From a bacterium (GTDB lineage: Bacteria > Bacillota > Bacilli > Lactobacillales > Streptococcaceae), in assembly GCA_905221345.1 (NCBI GenBank), contig CAJNCW010000006.1, forward strand, positions 41,708-105,707: DNA of 64,000 nucleotides, in the 5' to 3' direction. Each line of letters begins with the position of its first letter. Position 1 is the first letter of the stretch. Positions 23,355-32,750 of this stretch are shown here, piece after piece. A model generated the notes under the pieces. It searched no databases. It saw nothing but the letters and a program-made list of their open reading frames with translations, and was not told the DNA's origin. The position numbers and the translations under genes were made by a program.

Positions 23355-24635
23355 ATGAAATTACAAAAACCAAAAGGAACACAGGATATTTTACCTGCTG
23401 AGTCTGCCAAGTGGCAGTATGTTGAGGGCTTTGCCCGTGAAATTTTCAAGCACTATAACTATGCAGAAGTGCGCACGCCTATTTTTGAGCATTACGAGGT
23501 TATCAGTCGCTCTGTCGGAGATACGACCGATATCGTGACCAAGGAAATGTACGACTTTTATGACAAGGGTGATCGTCATATCACCCTTCGTCCAGAAGGA
23601 ACTGCGCCCGTTGTTCGCTCTTATGTGGAAAATAAACTCTTCGCACCAGAAGTGCAAAAGCCAAGTAAGTTCTATTACATGGGCCCTATGTTCCGTTATG
23701 AGCGTCCACAGGCAGGTCGTTTGCGCCAGTTCCACCAGATTGGTGTCGAGTGCTTTGGCTCTAGTAATCCAGCTACCGATGTGGAAATCATCGCGATGGC
23801 GGCTCATTTCTTGAAAGAAATCGGCATCCAAGGTGTCAAATTACACCTCAACACTCTCGGAAATCCTGAGAGCCGTGCGGCTTATCGTCAGGCCTTGATC
23901 AACTATTTGACACCACTCAAGGAGACCTTGTCGAAGGATAGCCAGCGTCGTTTGGAGGAAAATCCTCTCCGTGTCTTGGACTCTAAGGAAAAAGAAGACA
24001 AGGTAGCAGTAGAGAATGCGCCGTCTATCTTGGACTTCCTTGATGAGGAAAGCCAAGCTCATTTTGATGCTGTGCGTCAGATGTTGGAAAATCTGGGTGT
24101 AGACTATATCATCGATACCAATATGGTGCGCGGTCTGGACTATTACAACCACACGATTTTCGAGTTCATCACAGAGATTGAGGGTAATGACTTGACGGTC
24201 TGTGCGGGTGGTCGCTACGATGGTTTGGTTGCCTACTTTGGTGGTCCTGAAACTGCTGGATTTGGATTTGGCCTTGGTGTAGAGCGCCTGCTTCTTATCC
24301 TTGAAAAGCAAGGTGTGGCCCTCCCTATCGAAAACTCTCTAGATGTTTATATCGCAGTCTTGGGTGAAGGAGCAAATGTTAAGGCCTTGGAATTGGTACA
24401 AGCCCTTCGCCAACAAGGATTCAAAGCAGAACGTGATTACCTCAACCGTAAGCTCAAAGCTCAGTTCAAATCAGCCGATGCCTTTGCGGCTAAGACCCTC
24501 ATCACCCTAGGAGAAAGCGAAGTCGAAAGCGGACAAGTGACAGTCAAGAACAACAAAACCCGAGAAGAAGTGCAAGTGTCACTTGAGGCAATCAGCCAAA
24601 ACTTCTCAGAAATCTTTGGAAAATTGGGCTTTTAA
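23355..24635 (+). CDS. hisS: Histidyl-tRNA synthetase
   Basis: The 426-aa class II synthetase has motif 2 [17 protein letters not shown], the HisA-type loop [10 protein letters not shown], motif 3 [15 protein letters not shown] and a C-terminal anticodon-binding domain from about residue 325. Length matches bacterial HisRS. It is a single-gene unit with its own extended -10 promoter and terminator. Confidence 0.97.
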   Translation: MKLQKPKGTQDILPAESAKWQYVEGFAREIFKHYNYAEVRTPIFEHYEVISRSVGDTTDIVTKEMYDFYDKGDRHITLRPEGTAPVVRSYVENKLFAPEVQKPSKFYYMGPMFRYERPQAGRLRQFHQIGVECFGSSNPATDVEIIAMAAHFLKEIGIQGVKLHLNTLGNPESRAAYRQALINYLTPLKETLSKDSQRRLEENPLRVLDSKEKEDKVAVENAPSILDFLDEESQAHFDAVRQMLENLGVDYIIDTNMVRGLDYYNHTIFEFITEIEGNDLTVCAGGRYDGLVAYFGGPETAGFGFGLGVERLLLILEKQGVALPIENSLDVYIAVLGEGANVKALELVQALRQQGFKAERDYLNRKLKAQFKSADAFAAKTLITLGESEVESGQVTVKNNKTREEVQVSLEAISQNFSEIFGKLGF

Positions 24636-24648
24636 TGACAGATAAACT

Positions 24649-24675
24649 GGTCAGGATCTTATTCCTGACCTTTTT
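24649..24675 (+). terminator. hisS terminator
   Basis: GGTCAGGA / TCCTGACC, then TTTTT. Confidence 0.85.
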
Positions 24676-24702
24676 CTTTTGCAAAATGACAAAAATCATA
24701 AA

Positions 24703-24748
24703 CTTTTTGACAAACATACTTGTCAAAAAGAAAAAGATGTGTTACAAT
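24703..24748 (+). promoter_or_regulatory. Promoter with operator palindrome for the XRE-DUF3169-ABC cassette
   Basis: Inverted repeat CTTTTTGACAA-(6 nt)-TTGTCAAAAAG (24703-24730). Its right arm supplies the -35 TTGTCA (24720-24725), followed by a 17-bp spacer and TACAAT (24743-24748). Repressor binding here would block RNA polymerase. The small XRE protein of the same operon is the obvious candidate. Confidence 0.75.
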
Positions 24749-24784
24749 ATAAGCAAGTTAAGAGAAAAGGAGAAAAGAACGATT

Positions 24785-25099
24785 ATGTGGGCATTAGGAT
24801 TTGTACCTCTTGTGATTATGTATTATATATACCATTCCCAAAAGGTCAAGAAATTAGAGAATAAAATCAAAAGAATTGAGCAAAAAGAGAAAGGAAATAT
24901 AGAAATGTCAAGAATTTTAAAAGAATTGATTGGGAAAAAACCAACAATCGTTGGACAATTATTTGGAACAGACAACTGGGAAGTTGTGGATGTTGATGAG
25001 GAATGGGTCAAGCTACGCCGTGTTGATAAAAAGGGAAAAGAAAAATTCAAACTACAACGCATTGAGGATATCCAAACCGTTGAATTTGGCGGAAAGTAG
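24785..25099 (+). CDS. Small membrane-anchored protein of the XRE-ABC cassette
   Basis: The 104-aa protein has an N-terminal TM (MWALGFVPLVIMYYIYH), a coiled-coil stretch of Lys/Glu, then a compact domain (TIVGQLFGTDNWEVVDVDEEW) at the C-terminus. The start at 24785 has AAGGAGAAAAG upstream. The reading frame upstream to 24635 crosses the promoter and is not used. An internal ATG at 24904 would give the soluble domain alone. Unknown function. It is cotranscribed with the regulator that follows. Confidence 0.75.
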   Translation: MWALGFVPLVIMYYIYHSQKVKKLENKIKRIEQKEKGNIEMSRILKELIGKKPTIVGQLFGTDNWEVVDVDEEWVKLRRVDKKGKEKFKLQRIEDIQTVEFGGK

Positions 25100-25108
25100 G
25101 TGTGTAAC

Positions 25109-25315
25109 ATGCAACTAAAAAATCGTCTAAAAGAGCTGCGGGCTCGCGATGGCCTCAATCAAACTGAACTAGCCAAGCTAGCAGAGGTTTCCAGACAGAC
25201 CATTAGCCTATTAGAACGGGACGAATACACCCCGTCCGTTGTGATTGCTTTGAAAATATCTCAAATTTTCAACGAAACAGTCGAATCAGTATTTCGCTTG
25301 GAGGAGGACGAGTGA
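25109..25315 (+). CDS. XRE/Cro-CI type small repressor
   Basis: The 68-aa protein is almost only a helix-turn-helix: LKELRARDGLNQTELAKLAE, VSRQTISLLERDEYTPS. Such YozG-like regulators sit with small membrane proteins and ABC exporters in Firmicutes. The ATG at 25109 is preferred over the GTG at 25100. The stop overlaps the next start (TGATG). It is the likely ligand of the palindrome at 24703-24730. Confidence 0.9.
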   Translation: MQLKNRLKELRARDGLNQTELAKLAEVSRQTISLLERDEYTPSVVIALKISQIFNETVESVFRLEEDE

Positions 25316-25503
25316 TGAACAAGTATAGAGTGATTTATTATATGAGTGTTCTTGTCCTCATTGTGAATGCTTTCGCTATGGTTGGAACATTACTGGGGTG
25401 GTTCTATTTTGTTGAAAGTAAGTATTTGTTTTGGCTTAATTTAGTCCTCTTATCCATTTTCAATTGGTTAAAGAAAAAGGAGAAAAATGATGAACAAGTA
25501 TAA
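25315..25503 (+). CDS. Small two-TM protein, copy 1
   Basis: The 62-aa protein starts MNKYRVIYYMSVLVLIV, with two hydrophobic helices and a Lys-rich tail. It is coupled to the repressor through TGATG with GGAGGAGG upstream. It is a tandem paralogue of the following gene (shared MNKY[RK]VIYY start and GWF motif). Function is unknown. Confidence 0.75.
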   Translation: MNKYRVIYYMSVLVLIVNAFAMVGTLLGWFYFVESKYLFWLNLVLLSIFNWLKKKEKNDEQV

Positions 25504-25672
25504 AGTAATCTATTATGTAGTTGCCATAGCCCTACTAGTCAGCGTGTGTCTACTAATTGGAACAAATCTAGGATGGTTTGATCTCTATTACAGCGACCAA
25601 TTTATTTGGGCCTACTTTGCTCTTATCCCAGTCGTTGACTGGATTGAAAAGAAAGCAAAGCAAACAATCTAG
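25490..25672 (+). CDS. Small two-TM protein, copy 2
   Basis: The 60-aa protein starts MNKYKVIYYVVAIALLV, ends VDWIEKKAKQTI and has two TM helices. The first ATG (25487) is only four bases from AGGAG, so the second (25490) fits better. Its start overlaps the end of copy 1. Unknown function; these may interact with the ABC permease. Confidence 0.75.
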   Translation: MNKYKVIYYVVAIALLVSVCLLIGTNLGWFDLYYSDQFIWAYFALIPVVDWIEKKAKQTI

Positions 25673-25694
25673 CAAGTGAAAAAGGAGAATGAAT

Positions 25695-26435
25695 ATGAAA
25701 AAGAAAAGGAAACGTGGATTGTTATTTTTAGCGGCTGTTGTCTTGGGAGGTTTCTTGGGCGGTTTTGCAGGGATGTTTAAGACACGTGCAGAATCCCATG
25801 GAACTATTTTAGATGTAAAGGTCTTGATACCATGGATATCGGCTATTTGTTTATTGTTAGGTTTCATTAGCATTCTTTTGACATTCAATTTCCTAAAGAA
25901 AAGCAGAAAATTTCACTCCTTGTATCAAGAGGAAATGGATGATGATCTGAATGAAAGCTATTATGTGCAAATGTATCGCAATCTTGAGTTTGGAACTATT
26001 GCTTTTAATAGTGCAGGCGTAGCGATTTTATTGGCTCTCTTCATTTCAGCAAGTGAAGTGATTGTACTAAATGGAAGCCATCTAACCTTATCTCTTTCTT
26101 TTTTGGGATTAGTGTTGTTTTTCAATATTCAAAATTATCTTTATAAAACCATTGCGATTGTTCGTCAGTTTGATTTGGAATTTTTCTCAACACCAAAGGA
26201 TGTCTTAGAGTACGTAAATTCTTATGATGAAGGGGAGCGTCAGGCTAATTTGGAACAGAGTTTTCGGATTTTATTCCAATTAAACCAGTATGTCTTGCCA
26301 GGTCTCTACTTTTTGATTGATCTCTTTTCCTTACTGACAGGAGAGATTCAGTTACTAGCCTTCTTGCTTGTAGGAGCAATCCATATTTATATCAATGTGA
26401 TGCAGTTACCTATGGTAAAACGTTATTTCAAATAA
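25695..26435 (+). CDS. DUF3169 family membrane protein
   Basis: The product is about 246 aa. TM helices lie near residues 9-27, 42-62, 95-118, 122-142 and 200-240. The middle has the acidic segment EEMDDDLNESYYVQM, typical of DUF3169 proteins, which in Firmicutes accompany small XRE regulators and ABC transporters. ATG at 25695 has GGAG at the best spacing (25689 is too close). The activity of the family is unknown. Confidence 0.85.
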   Translation: MKKKRKRGLLFLAAVVLGGFLGGFAGMFKTRAESHGTILDVKVLIPWISAICLLLGFISILLTFNFLKKSRKFHSLYQEEMDDDLNESYYVQMYRNLEFGTIAFNSAGVAILLALFISASEVIVLNGSHLTLSLSFLGLVLFFNIQNYLYKTIAIVRQFDLEFFSTPKDVLEYVNSYDEGERQANLEQSFRILFQLNQYVLPGLYFLIDLFSLLTGEIQLLAFLLVGAIHIYINVMQLPMVKRYFK

Positions 26436-26445
26436 AGGAGTTCCT

Positions 26446-27270
26446 ATGATTCGTGTTGAAAATGTAAGCAAAAGTTTTGGGAGCAAAAAAGCTCTGCATC
26501 AGATTTCTTTTGAGATTAAGGAAGGTGAAATCTTTGGTTTTCTTGGACCTTCTGGCTCAGGTAAAACAACCATGATCAACGTCTTAACAGGTCAGTTGGC
26601 TGCAGATCAGGGGGAGACAGTTCTCCTAGGGAAGTCCTCTCGAAATTTGACTTCAAATGATTTGGAACAAATCGGGATTGTTAGTGATGGCAGTGGTTTT
26701 TATGAAAAGATGAGCCTCTATAAAAATCTGCTCATTTATGCAAAATTATATGACCTTAAAGCTTCTAGAGTAGATACAGTGCTTGATCAAGTTGGGTTAT
26801 CAGATGCCAAAAATCTTATCGCAGAAAAACTATCTACAGGTATGAAACAGCGAATGTTCTTGGCTCGTGCTCTTCTAAATGCTCCCAAAATCCTCTTTCT
26901 AGATGAGCCGACAAGTGGTCTTGATCCTACCACCTCAAAATCGATTCATACTCTCTTACAAGAATTGAAGCAGACTGGGACAACGATCTTTTTAACAACC
27001 CACGATATGAATGAAGCAACCTTGCTTTGCGACCGACTGTCTCTTTTAAATAAGGGAAACTTGATTGAGTATGGTAGCCCACAAGAGATTATCCAGAAAT
27101 ACCATGTGGATAAAAAGGTTCGTTTAAACTATCAAGATGGGCGCGAGCAAGTGATTCCTTTTGAAGAATTGCCTCATCTGGATACGAGAGATCTGATAGC
27201 TGTTCATTCGTGTGAACCGACTTTAGAAGAAATCTTTATTAGATTGACAGGAGAAAAGTTAGATGTTTAG
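26446..27270 (+). CDS. ABC transporter ATP-binding protein (paralogue of 43097-43921)
   Basis: The 274-aa ATPase has Walker A GPSGSGKT, the altered signature LSTGMKQRM in place of LSGGQ, Walker B ILFLDEPTSGLDP and TTHDMNEATLLCD. The C-terminal extension ends HSCEPTLEEIFIRLTGEKLDV. Extensive identity to the ATPase at 43 kb shows the two transporters are paralogues. It overlaps the permease gene by 8 bp. The cargo is unknown; peptide or lantibiotic-like defence is a fair guess. Confidence 0.92.
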   Translation: MIRVENVSKSFGSKKALHQISFEIKEGEIFGFLGPSGSGKTTMINVLTGQLAADQGETVLLGKSSRNLTSNDLEQIGIVSDGSGFYEKMSLYKNLLIYAKLYDLKASRVDTVLDQVGLSDAKNLIAEKLSTGMKQRMFLARALLNAPKILFLDEPTSGLDPTTSKSIHTLLQELKQTGTTIFLTTHDMNEATLLCDRLSLLNKGNLIEYGSPQEIIQKYHVDKKVRLNYQDGREQVIPFEELPHLDTRDLIAVHSCEPTLEEIFIRLTGEKLDV

Positions 27271-27961
27271 AAAATTAAATGCCCTTCTTTGGTTGAGGTT
27301 ACAAGTTATTATTAGCAATTCAACCTTGTTAGCGACTTTGCTGATGCCCTTTGGTATTGCTATCCTAAATAATGAATTCTTAAACAAGAGTGGAGAATTG
27401 AGTATGTTTCTTCTCTCTACGAGTTTGACAATGGTCTTGAGTATGGGAAGTGGTTATATAGTATCGATTATGATAGCTGAGGACAAGGAAAAACGCAATC
27501 TTAAATCACTCATACTAAGTGGAGTGACAGCAACGGAGTATACTCTGAGCATGATGGCTCTTCCTCTTCTCGTGATGCTTCTTTCGATGGTTGTTTTACC
27601 TCTGTATCTTAAAGTTGATTTGACAAACTACTTTCTTGTTTATGGACTCTATCTGTTTTTGGCAACTATCAGCATGATCTTTCTTAATCTTCTTATCGGT
27701 GCAGTATCAGATACTCAGTCTAAGGCGCAAGTGTATAGTATTTTTCCTATGCTGACTTTCTCTTTCTTGCCCATTCTTGCCGTTCAAAACGAAACTGCTC
27801 AAAAACTGTTGGACTATTCTTTCATTGGACCTTTGGTAAGTCTGTTAAAAGAAGGTGGCGGAGAGTTATCTTTGAGAAGTCTTGCTCTTTTGCTAGCATG
27901 GATCCTTTTGCTAGGATTAGCTAGTCTCTTTGTATTGAAAAATAGTTATAAAGGAAAGTAG
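27263..27961 (+). CDS. ABC-2 type permease (paralogue of 43914-44663)
   Basis: The 232-aa product has six predicted TM helices and a central EDKEKRNLKSLILSGV loop shared with the 43-kb paralogue (EEKEKRIFRTLVLSGV). Such small six-TM permeases pair with one ATPase as a homodimeric exporter. Overlap with the ATPase gene indicates coupled translation. Confidence 0.88.
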   Translation: MFRKLNALLWLRLQVIISNSTLLATLLMPFGIAILNNEFLNKSGELSMFLLSTSLTMVLSMGSGYIVSIMIAEDKEKRNLKSLILSGVTATEYTLSMMALPLLVMLLSMVVLPLYLKVDLTNYFLVYGLYLFLATISMIFLNLLIGAVSDTQSKAQVYSIFPMLTFSFLPILAVQNETAQKLLDYSFIGPLVSLLKEGGGELSLRSLALLLAWILLLGLASLFVLKNSYKGK

Positions 27962-27970
27962 GAGTCTTTT

Positions 27971-28612
27971 ATGAAATTACTTAAAAATCTTGGCTGGTTT
28001 CTTCTAGCTGTTTTATCCTTTTTCTTTGGTTATGGTCTGGTTCAGAGTATGGCTTTATCAGCTCTTGGACTAGGGGCTTCAATCTTTGGAGTCTTGCCAC
28101 TCTATATTGCTCTGTCAGGGGCCTATGTTTATGGAGTTTACAGATGGTATCAGACAGAAAAGATTAGCATCCAGACGACGGCTTTCAATCGTTATATCTG
28201 GTTGCCAATCCTGGTTTTGCTAGTGGCGATTACAGCCCAGTTCTTTTTACCAGATGATCCGTCGGTCAATCAACAAATCGTATCACAACTGACAGTTGCT
28301 CAGCCTGTCTTTGGTTTCTTTATGGTAGTGGTTTTTGCTCCTCTGACAGAAGAACTCATCTTTAGAGGGATGCTGGCGCGCTATCTCTTTCCTAAACAGA
28401 ACAACAGCAAACAGACAGCTCTGTTTCTCCTCGTATCGAGTGTGCTTTTTGCCTTGATTCACTTTCCAGGGACTTTGCAACAGTTTTTAGTTTATGCCAG
28501 TCTGGGATTGAGTTTGGGTCTGGCTTATGTGAGCCGAAAAGGTCTTCTTTATAGCATTTCTTTACACGCTTTGAATAATTTAATCGGCTTTTTGATGATA
28601 CTCATGCTATAA
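27971..28612 (+). CDS. CPBP family intramembrane metalloprotease (CAAX/Abi type)
   Basis: The 213-aa protein has about six TM helices and the three CPBP motifs: TEELIFRGML (EExxxR), FALIHFP (FxxxH) and HALNN (HxxxN). CPBP proteases in Gram-positives often stand with bacteriocin or ABC genes and serve in peptide processing or self-immunity. It lies 10 bp after the permease, in the same unit. Its stop overlaps the next promoter. Confidence 0.92.
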   Translation: MKLLKNLGWFLLAVLSFFFGYGLVQSMALSALGLGASIFGVLPLYIALSGAYVYGVYRWYQTEKISIQTTAFNRYIWLPILVLLVAITAQFFLPDDPSVNQQIVSQLTVAQPVFGFFMVVVFAPLTEELIFRGMLARYLFPKQNNSKQTALFLLVSSVLFALIHFPGTLQQFLVYASLGLSLGLAYVSRKGLLYSISLHALNNLIGFLMILML

Positions 28613-28613
28613 T
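28605..28613 (+). promoter_or_regulatory. Internal promoter before the 72-aa gene
   Basis: TGCTATAAT overlaps the stop codon of the CPBP gene. Confidence 0.6.
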
Positions 28614-28629
28614 AGAGTCAGGAGGTCAC

Positions 28630-28848
28630 ATGAAACGAGTAATTTTATTAGCAGTGATACAGGCGGTTGTTCTCTTCTTTATCATCGGGGCACTTGCCTA
28701 TGCCTTTAAAGGCGACTTCTTTTACAACTATCTAGCAGTTGTCTTTGCGCCTATTGCAGGTGTCTTGCGTTTTGCTTCGGCTTATGCGACGGAGATTGTT
28801 CTACCTAAAAAGGCAGCTGAGATTGCTGAAAAGCGTAAAAAAGGTTAA
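28630..28848 (+). CDS. Small two-TM conserved protein
   Basis: The 72-aa protein starts MKRVILLAVIQAVVLFF, with hydrophobic segments at about residues 4-24 and 34-55 and a basic tail (AEIAEKRKKG). AGGAGG lies at good spacing. It can be read with the cassette or from its own extended -10. Function is unknown. Confidence 0.75.
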   Translation: MKRVILLAVIQAVVLFFIIGALAYAFKGDFFYNYLAVVFAPIAGVLRFASAYATEIVLPKKAAEIAEKRKKG

Positions 28849-28863
28849 GAATCATAATCAGGG

Positions 28864-28892
28864 AATCCGATGACGTTTTCATCGGATTTTTT
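28864..28892 (+). terminator. Terminator of the XRE-ABC-CPBP cassette
   Basis: AATCCGATGA / TCATCGGATT followed by TTTT. Confidence 0.88.
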
Positions 28893-28962
28893 GTCTGTTT
28901 GTTTTGATTTCTAAAGGCAATCAAACTTTTCTGCTGATTTTCATGAAGTGCCTGCGCTTTTA

Positions 28963-28971
28963 TGGTAAAAT
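28963..28971 (+). promoter_or_regulatory. aspS promoter (extended -10)
   Basis: TGGTAAAAT, about 30 bp before the ATG. Confidence 0.7.
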
Positions 28972-28999
28972 AGTAACAGAATAAAAGAGGAGAGAAAAC

Positions 29000-30805
29000 A
29001 TGAAACGTAGTATGTATGCTGGTCGTGTTCGTGAGGAACACATCGGACAAGAAATGACCTTGAAAGGATGGGTTGGTCGTCGTCGTGACTTGGGTGGTTT
29101 GATTTTTATCGACCTTCGTGACCGTGAAGGAATCATGCAGTTGGTTATCAACCCTGAAAAAGTATCTGCAGAGGTTATGGCAACAGCTGAAAGTCTTCGT
29201 AGCGAATTTGTCATTGAGGTGACTGGTCAGGTTGCTGCGCGTGAGCAAGCCAATGATAAGTTGCCAACGGGTGCGGTTGAGTTGAACGTGACAGCTTTGA
29301 CGGTGCTTAATACAGCCAAAACAACGCCATTTGAGATTAAAGATGGGATTGAGGCCAATGACGATACACGTTTGCGTTACCGTTACCTTGACCTTCGTCG
29401 TCCAGAAATGTTGGAAAATCTCAAGCTTCGTGCCAAGGTGACCCACTCTATCCGTAACTACTTGGATGAGTTGGAGTTTATCGATGTGGAGACGCCATTC
29501 CTTTCTAAATCAACGCCAGAAGGGGCGCGTGACTATTTGGTGCCATCTCGTGTCAATAAAGGGCATTTCTACGCTCTTCCTCAAAGTCCACAGATTACCA
29601 AACAGCTCTTGATGAATGCTGGTTTTGACCGCTATTACCAGATCGTTAAATGTTTCCGTGACGAGGACTTGCGTGGGGATCGCCAGCCGGAATTTACCCA
29701 AGTCGACTTGGAGACGTCATTCCTTAGTGAGCAAGAAATCCAAGACATCACAGAAGGCTTGATTGCGCGCGTGATGAAAGAAACCAAAGGCATCGACGTG
29801 ACGCTTCCATTTCCTCGTATGAAATACGATGATGCGATGGCTCTTTACGGTTCTGATAAGCCAGATACGCGTTTTGATATGTTGCTTCAGGACTTGACAG
29901 AAATTGTCAAGGGTGTTGATTTCAAAGTCTTTTCAGAAGCACCTGCTGTTAAAGCTATTGTGGTCAAAGGAGCTGCAGACAACTATTCACGTAAAGACAT
30001 CGACAAGATGACCGAAGTAGCCAAACAGTACGGTGCCAAAGGTCTTGCTTGGGTCAAGGTTGTTGATGGAGAATTAAACGGACCAGTTGCCAAGTTCTTG
30101 ACTGGGATCCAAGCAGACTTGACTGCAGCACTTGGTCTTGAAGATAAGGACTTGGTTCTCTTTGTAGCAGATACGCTTGAAGTAGCCAATGCAACTCTTG
30201 GTGCCCTTCGTGGACGTATTGCCAAAGAACTTGGCTTGATTGATAAGGACAAATTCAACTTCCTCTGGGTTATTGACTGGCCAATGTTTGAATGGTCTGA
30301 GGAAGAAGGTCGTTACATGAGTGCCCATCACCCATTTACCCTTCCTGATAAGGATTCTGCAAAAAAACTAAAGTATAGTGAGAACTATTTACAAAGTTGT
30401 TCCAAAGAAAAAGGAAGTGTTCTTGAGAGAATTCATGCAGTCGCATATGATATTGTCTTAAACGGTTATGAGCTTGGTGGTGGTAGTCTTCGTATATATA
30501 AAAAAGACCTACAGGAATGCATGTTCAAAGCTCTAGGCTTCTCAGTTGAAGAAGCAAATGACCAGTTTGGTTTCCTTCTTGAAGCCATGGACTATGGTTT
30601 CCCACCACACGGTGGTTTGGCTATCGGTCTTGACCGTTTTGTGATGCTCTTAGCAGGAGAAGAAAATATCCGTGAAGTCATTGCCTTTCCTAAGAATAAC
30701 AAGGCAACTGACCCAATGACACAAGCTCCGTCAACAGTAGCACTCAAGCAACTAGAAGAACTCAATCTACAAGTAGAACAAGATGAAACAAGCAAAACAA
30801 ATTAA
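29000..30805 (+). CDS. aspS: Aspartyl-tRNA synthetase with an atypical internal segment
   Basis: The 601-aa class IIb synthetase has an OB-fold anticodon domain ([18 protein letters not shown]), motif 2 [18 protein letters not shown], a GAD insertion domain around residues 280-420 and motif 3 [13 protein letters not shown]. Streptococcal AspRS is normally about 587 aa. The extra 14 residues lie between HHPFTLP and AYDIVLNG (about residues 450-480). The DNA from about 30345 to 30545 is visibly AT-richer and uses different codons from its flanks. The reading frame is intact and all motifs are present, so the enzyme is probably active. It overlaps the YitT gene by 23 bp. Confidence 0.95.
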   Translation: MKRSMYAGRVREEHIGQEMTLKGWVGRRRDLGGLIFIDLRDREGIMQLVINPEKVSAEVMATAESLRSEFVIEVTGQVAAREQANDKLPTGAVELNVTALTVLNTAKTTPFEIKDGIEANDDTRLRYRYLDLRRPEMLENLKLRAKVTHSIRNYLDELEFIDVETPFLSKSTPEGARDYLVPSRVNKGHFYALPQSPQITKQLLMNAGFDRYYQIVKCFRDEDLRGDRQPEFTQVDLETSFLSEQEIQDITEGLIARVMKETKGIDVTLPFPRMKYDDAMALYGSDKPDTRFDMLLQDLTEIVKGVDFKVFSEAPAVKAIVVKGAADNYSRKDIDKMTEVAKQYGAKGLAWVKVVDGELNGPVAKFLTGIQADLTAALGLEDKDLVLFVADTLEVANATLGALRGRIAKELGLIDKDKFNFLWVIDWPMFEWSEEEGRYMSAHHPFTLPDKDSAKKLKYSENYLQSCSKEKGSVLERIHAVAYDIVLNGYELGGGSLRIYKKDLQECMFKALGFSVEEANDQFGFLLEAMDYGFPPHGGLAIGLDRFVMLLAGEENIREVIAFPKNNKATDPMTQAPSTVALKQLEELNLQVEQDETSKTN

Positions 30806-31724
30806 GCGGTGGCGCTATTATCTGCGCCGCTTTGCTTATCAGATAAAAATCTTACGAGTTTTACAAAGTATCTCTCGGGAAAAATATGATGAGAAAATCT
30901 CGGCTTCTCTGGTCTATGGATTTTTGTCAGCAGTAGCAGTCAATTTCTTTTTTCAACCAGGACACGTTTACTCCAGTGGCGCGACGGGTCTAGCACAGAT
31001 TATCTCTGCCTTGAGTCATCACTGGTTTGGTTTTTACATTCCGATATCGCTGACCTTTTATGCCATCAATTTTCCGTTGATGATTTTGGCTTGGTATCAG
31101 ATTGGGCATAAGTTTACAATCTTTACCTTTATCACAGTATCCATGAGTTCCCTCTTTATCCAGCTTGTGCCAGTTGTGACCTTGACAGAGGATCCCATTA
31201 TCAATGCCCTTTTTGGGGGTGTTGTCATGGGCTTGGGGATTGGTTTTGCGCTCCGTAACAATATTTCTAGCGGAGGTACAGATATCGTCAGTCTGACCAT
31301 TCGAAAGAAAACGGGTAAGAATGTCGGTAGTATTTCTTTCCTGGTAAATGGAACCATCATGCTGATAGCAGGTTTGACCTTTGGTTGGAAATACGCCCTC
31401 TACTCCATGATTACCATTTTTGTATCCAGTCGTGTGACAGACGCGGTCTTTACCAAGCAAAAACGGATGCAGGCCATGATTGTGACCAGTAATCCTGACA
31501 AGGTAATCGAAAAAATCCATAAAAAATTGCACCGCGGAGCAACCATGATCCATGATGCAGAAGGAACCTATAATCATGAGAGAAAAGCAGTCTTGATTAC
31601 GGTTATCACGCGAGCAGAGTTTAATGATTTTAAACACATCATGAAACAGGTTGATCCGACAGCCTTCGTCTCTGTATCTGAAAATGTCCACATCCTAGGT
31701 CGATTCGTAGAAACAGACAATTGA
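30783..31724 (+). CDS. YitT family membrane protein (DUF161 + DUF2179)
   Basis: The 313-aa protein has five to six TM helices (residues about 40-195), with the family motif [14 protein letters not shown]. The cytoplasmic C-terminal DUF2179 domain contains [14 protein letters not shown]. Members are widespread in Firmicutes; the transported species is unproven. The start at 30783 overlaps the end of aspS in another frame. Confidence 0.88.
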   Translation: MKQAKQIKRWRYYLRRFAYQIKILRVLQSISREKYDEKISASLVYGFLSAVAVNFFFQPGHVYSSGATGLAQIISALSHHWFGFYIPISLTFYAINFPLMILAWYQIGHKFTIFTFITVSMSSLFIQLVPVVTLTEDPIINALFGGVVMGLGIGFALRNNISSGGTDIVSLTIRKKTGKNVGSISFLVNGTIMLIAGLTFGWKYALYSMITIFVSSRVTDAVFTKQKRMQAMIVTSNPDKVIEKIHKKLHRGATMIHDAEGTYNHERKAVLITVITRAEFNDFKHIMKQVDPTAFVSVSENVHILGRFVETDN

Positions 31725-31730
31725 TAGTCA

Positions 31731-31756
31731 AAATACCAGCCTCGAGGCTGGTATTT
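31731..31756. terminator. Bidirectional terminator between yitT and malR
   Basis: A 26-bp perfect palindrome (AAATACCAGCC / GGCTGGTATTT arms) between convergent genes. Its edge touches the malR stop codon. Confidence 0.85.
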
Positions 31757-32741
31757 ATTTTTCGATAATTTTGTGGGCGATCAACTGGCGGTAACAGATT
31801 TGTCTGTTGTTTTTTGCGTCATTGATGATCTGGAGAATGGTTTCAAAGGAAACGCGCCCAAGTTCCAGACTATTGATATCCACATAAGCTACAAGATCAA
31901 GTCGAGGATTGACAGAGTCGAAACTCAAGACAGGAACTTTTAGCTGATGCTTACTGATGTAGTCACAAACCCCTTCTGCTAGGAGACTATCGGTTGTGAT
32001 GATAGCGTCAATCTGCGGATCGTGATTGAACAGGAGTTCACTGAACTGATAACCTTTTTCTTCTAGAAATTCGGTCGCAAAGTAGGTTAAGTTGGTATCA
32101 ATCGGAAGTTGGTGTTGTTTGAGCGCTGACTCATAGCCCGTTAGACGATCTTGCGTTACGAAGAGTCGTTTTGTACCCCCGATGAAGGCAATTCGTTTGC
32201 ATCCTTTTTTGATGAAATACTCAGTCGCATCAAAACCGGCTTGGACATTGTCATTATCAACAAGAGGGATAAAGGGTGAAGTAGATTTTCCGAGAATGAG
32301 GAAAGGGAACTGCTCATCGGCTACTAGCTTGACCAAGGGGTCTTCTTCTTCAGCGTAGAGGAAAATCAAACCGTCAACACGCTTGCCATAAACCATCTGA
32401 GAAATAGCATTGAGGCGCTCTTTCTCATCTTTCCCTGTTGCAATCTGGATAGCGTAGTGGTTTTCAGATGCTACTTGAGCGATACCACGAAGAACGGATG
32501 GAAAGAAAGGATTTTGGTAAAAGGCATCCGAGTCGTCAGGAAGCACTAGGCCGATAACCTGAGTATAGCTACTTACCAAGCTACGAGCATTGAGATTGGG
32601 ATGGTAGTTGAGCTCCTTCATAGCCTTGCGAACTCGTTTTTTGGTTTCGTCGCTAATCGTTGATTTATTTTGAATAACACGGGTTACGGTTGAAGGCGAA
32701 ACACCAGCAGCCTTGGCCACGTCTTTAATCGTAACGGGCAT
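31755..32741 (-). CDS. malR: LacI-family maltose repressor MalR
   Basis: The 328-aa protein has an N-terminal HTH (TIKDVAKAAGVSPSTVTRV), hinge LNARSLVSS and a periplasmic-binding-like effector domain. It is the second gene after malA and faces the malDCX and malQP units. Perfect palindromes with central CAAACG at 37301 and 37679 are its expected operators, with release by maltose/maltodextrin as in pneumococcus. Confidence 0.95.
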   Translation of the reverse strand: MPVTIKDVAKAAGVSPSTVTRVIQNKSTISDETKKRVRKAMKELNYHPNLNARSLVSSYTQVIGLVLPDDSDAFYQNPFFPSVLRGIAQVASENHYAIQIATGKDEKERLNAISQMVYGKRVDGLIFLYAEEEDPLVKLVADEQFPFLILGKSTSPFIPLVDNDNVQAGFDATEYFIKKGCKRIAFIGGTKRLFVTQDRLTGYESALKQHQLPIDTNLTYFATEFLEEKGYQFSELLFNHDPQIDAIITTDSLLAEGVCDYISKHQLKVPVLSFDSVNPRLDLVAYVDINSLELGRVSFETILQIINDAKNNRQICYRQLIAHKIIEK

Positions 32742-32750
32742 AAAAATCTC

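Noticed and set aside
23326-23355. Possible T-box regulation of hisS and aspS
   Set aside because: Both leaders are only about 25-30 nt, far too short for a T-box.
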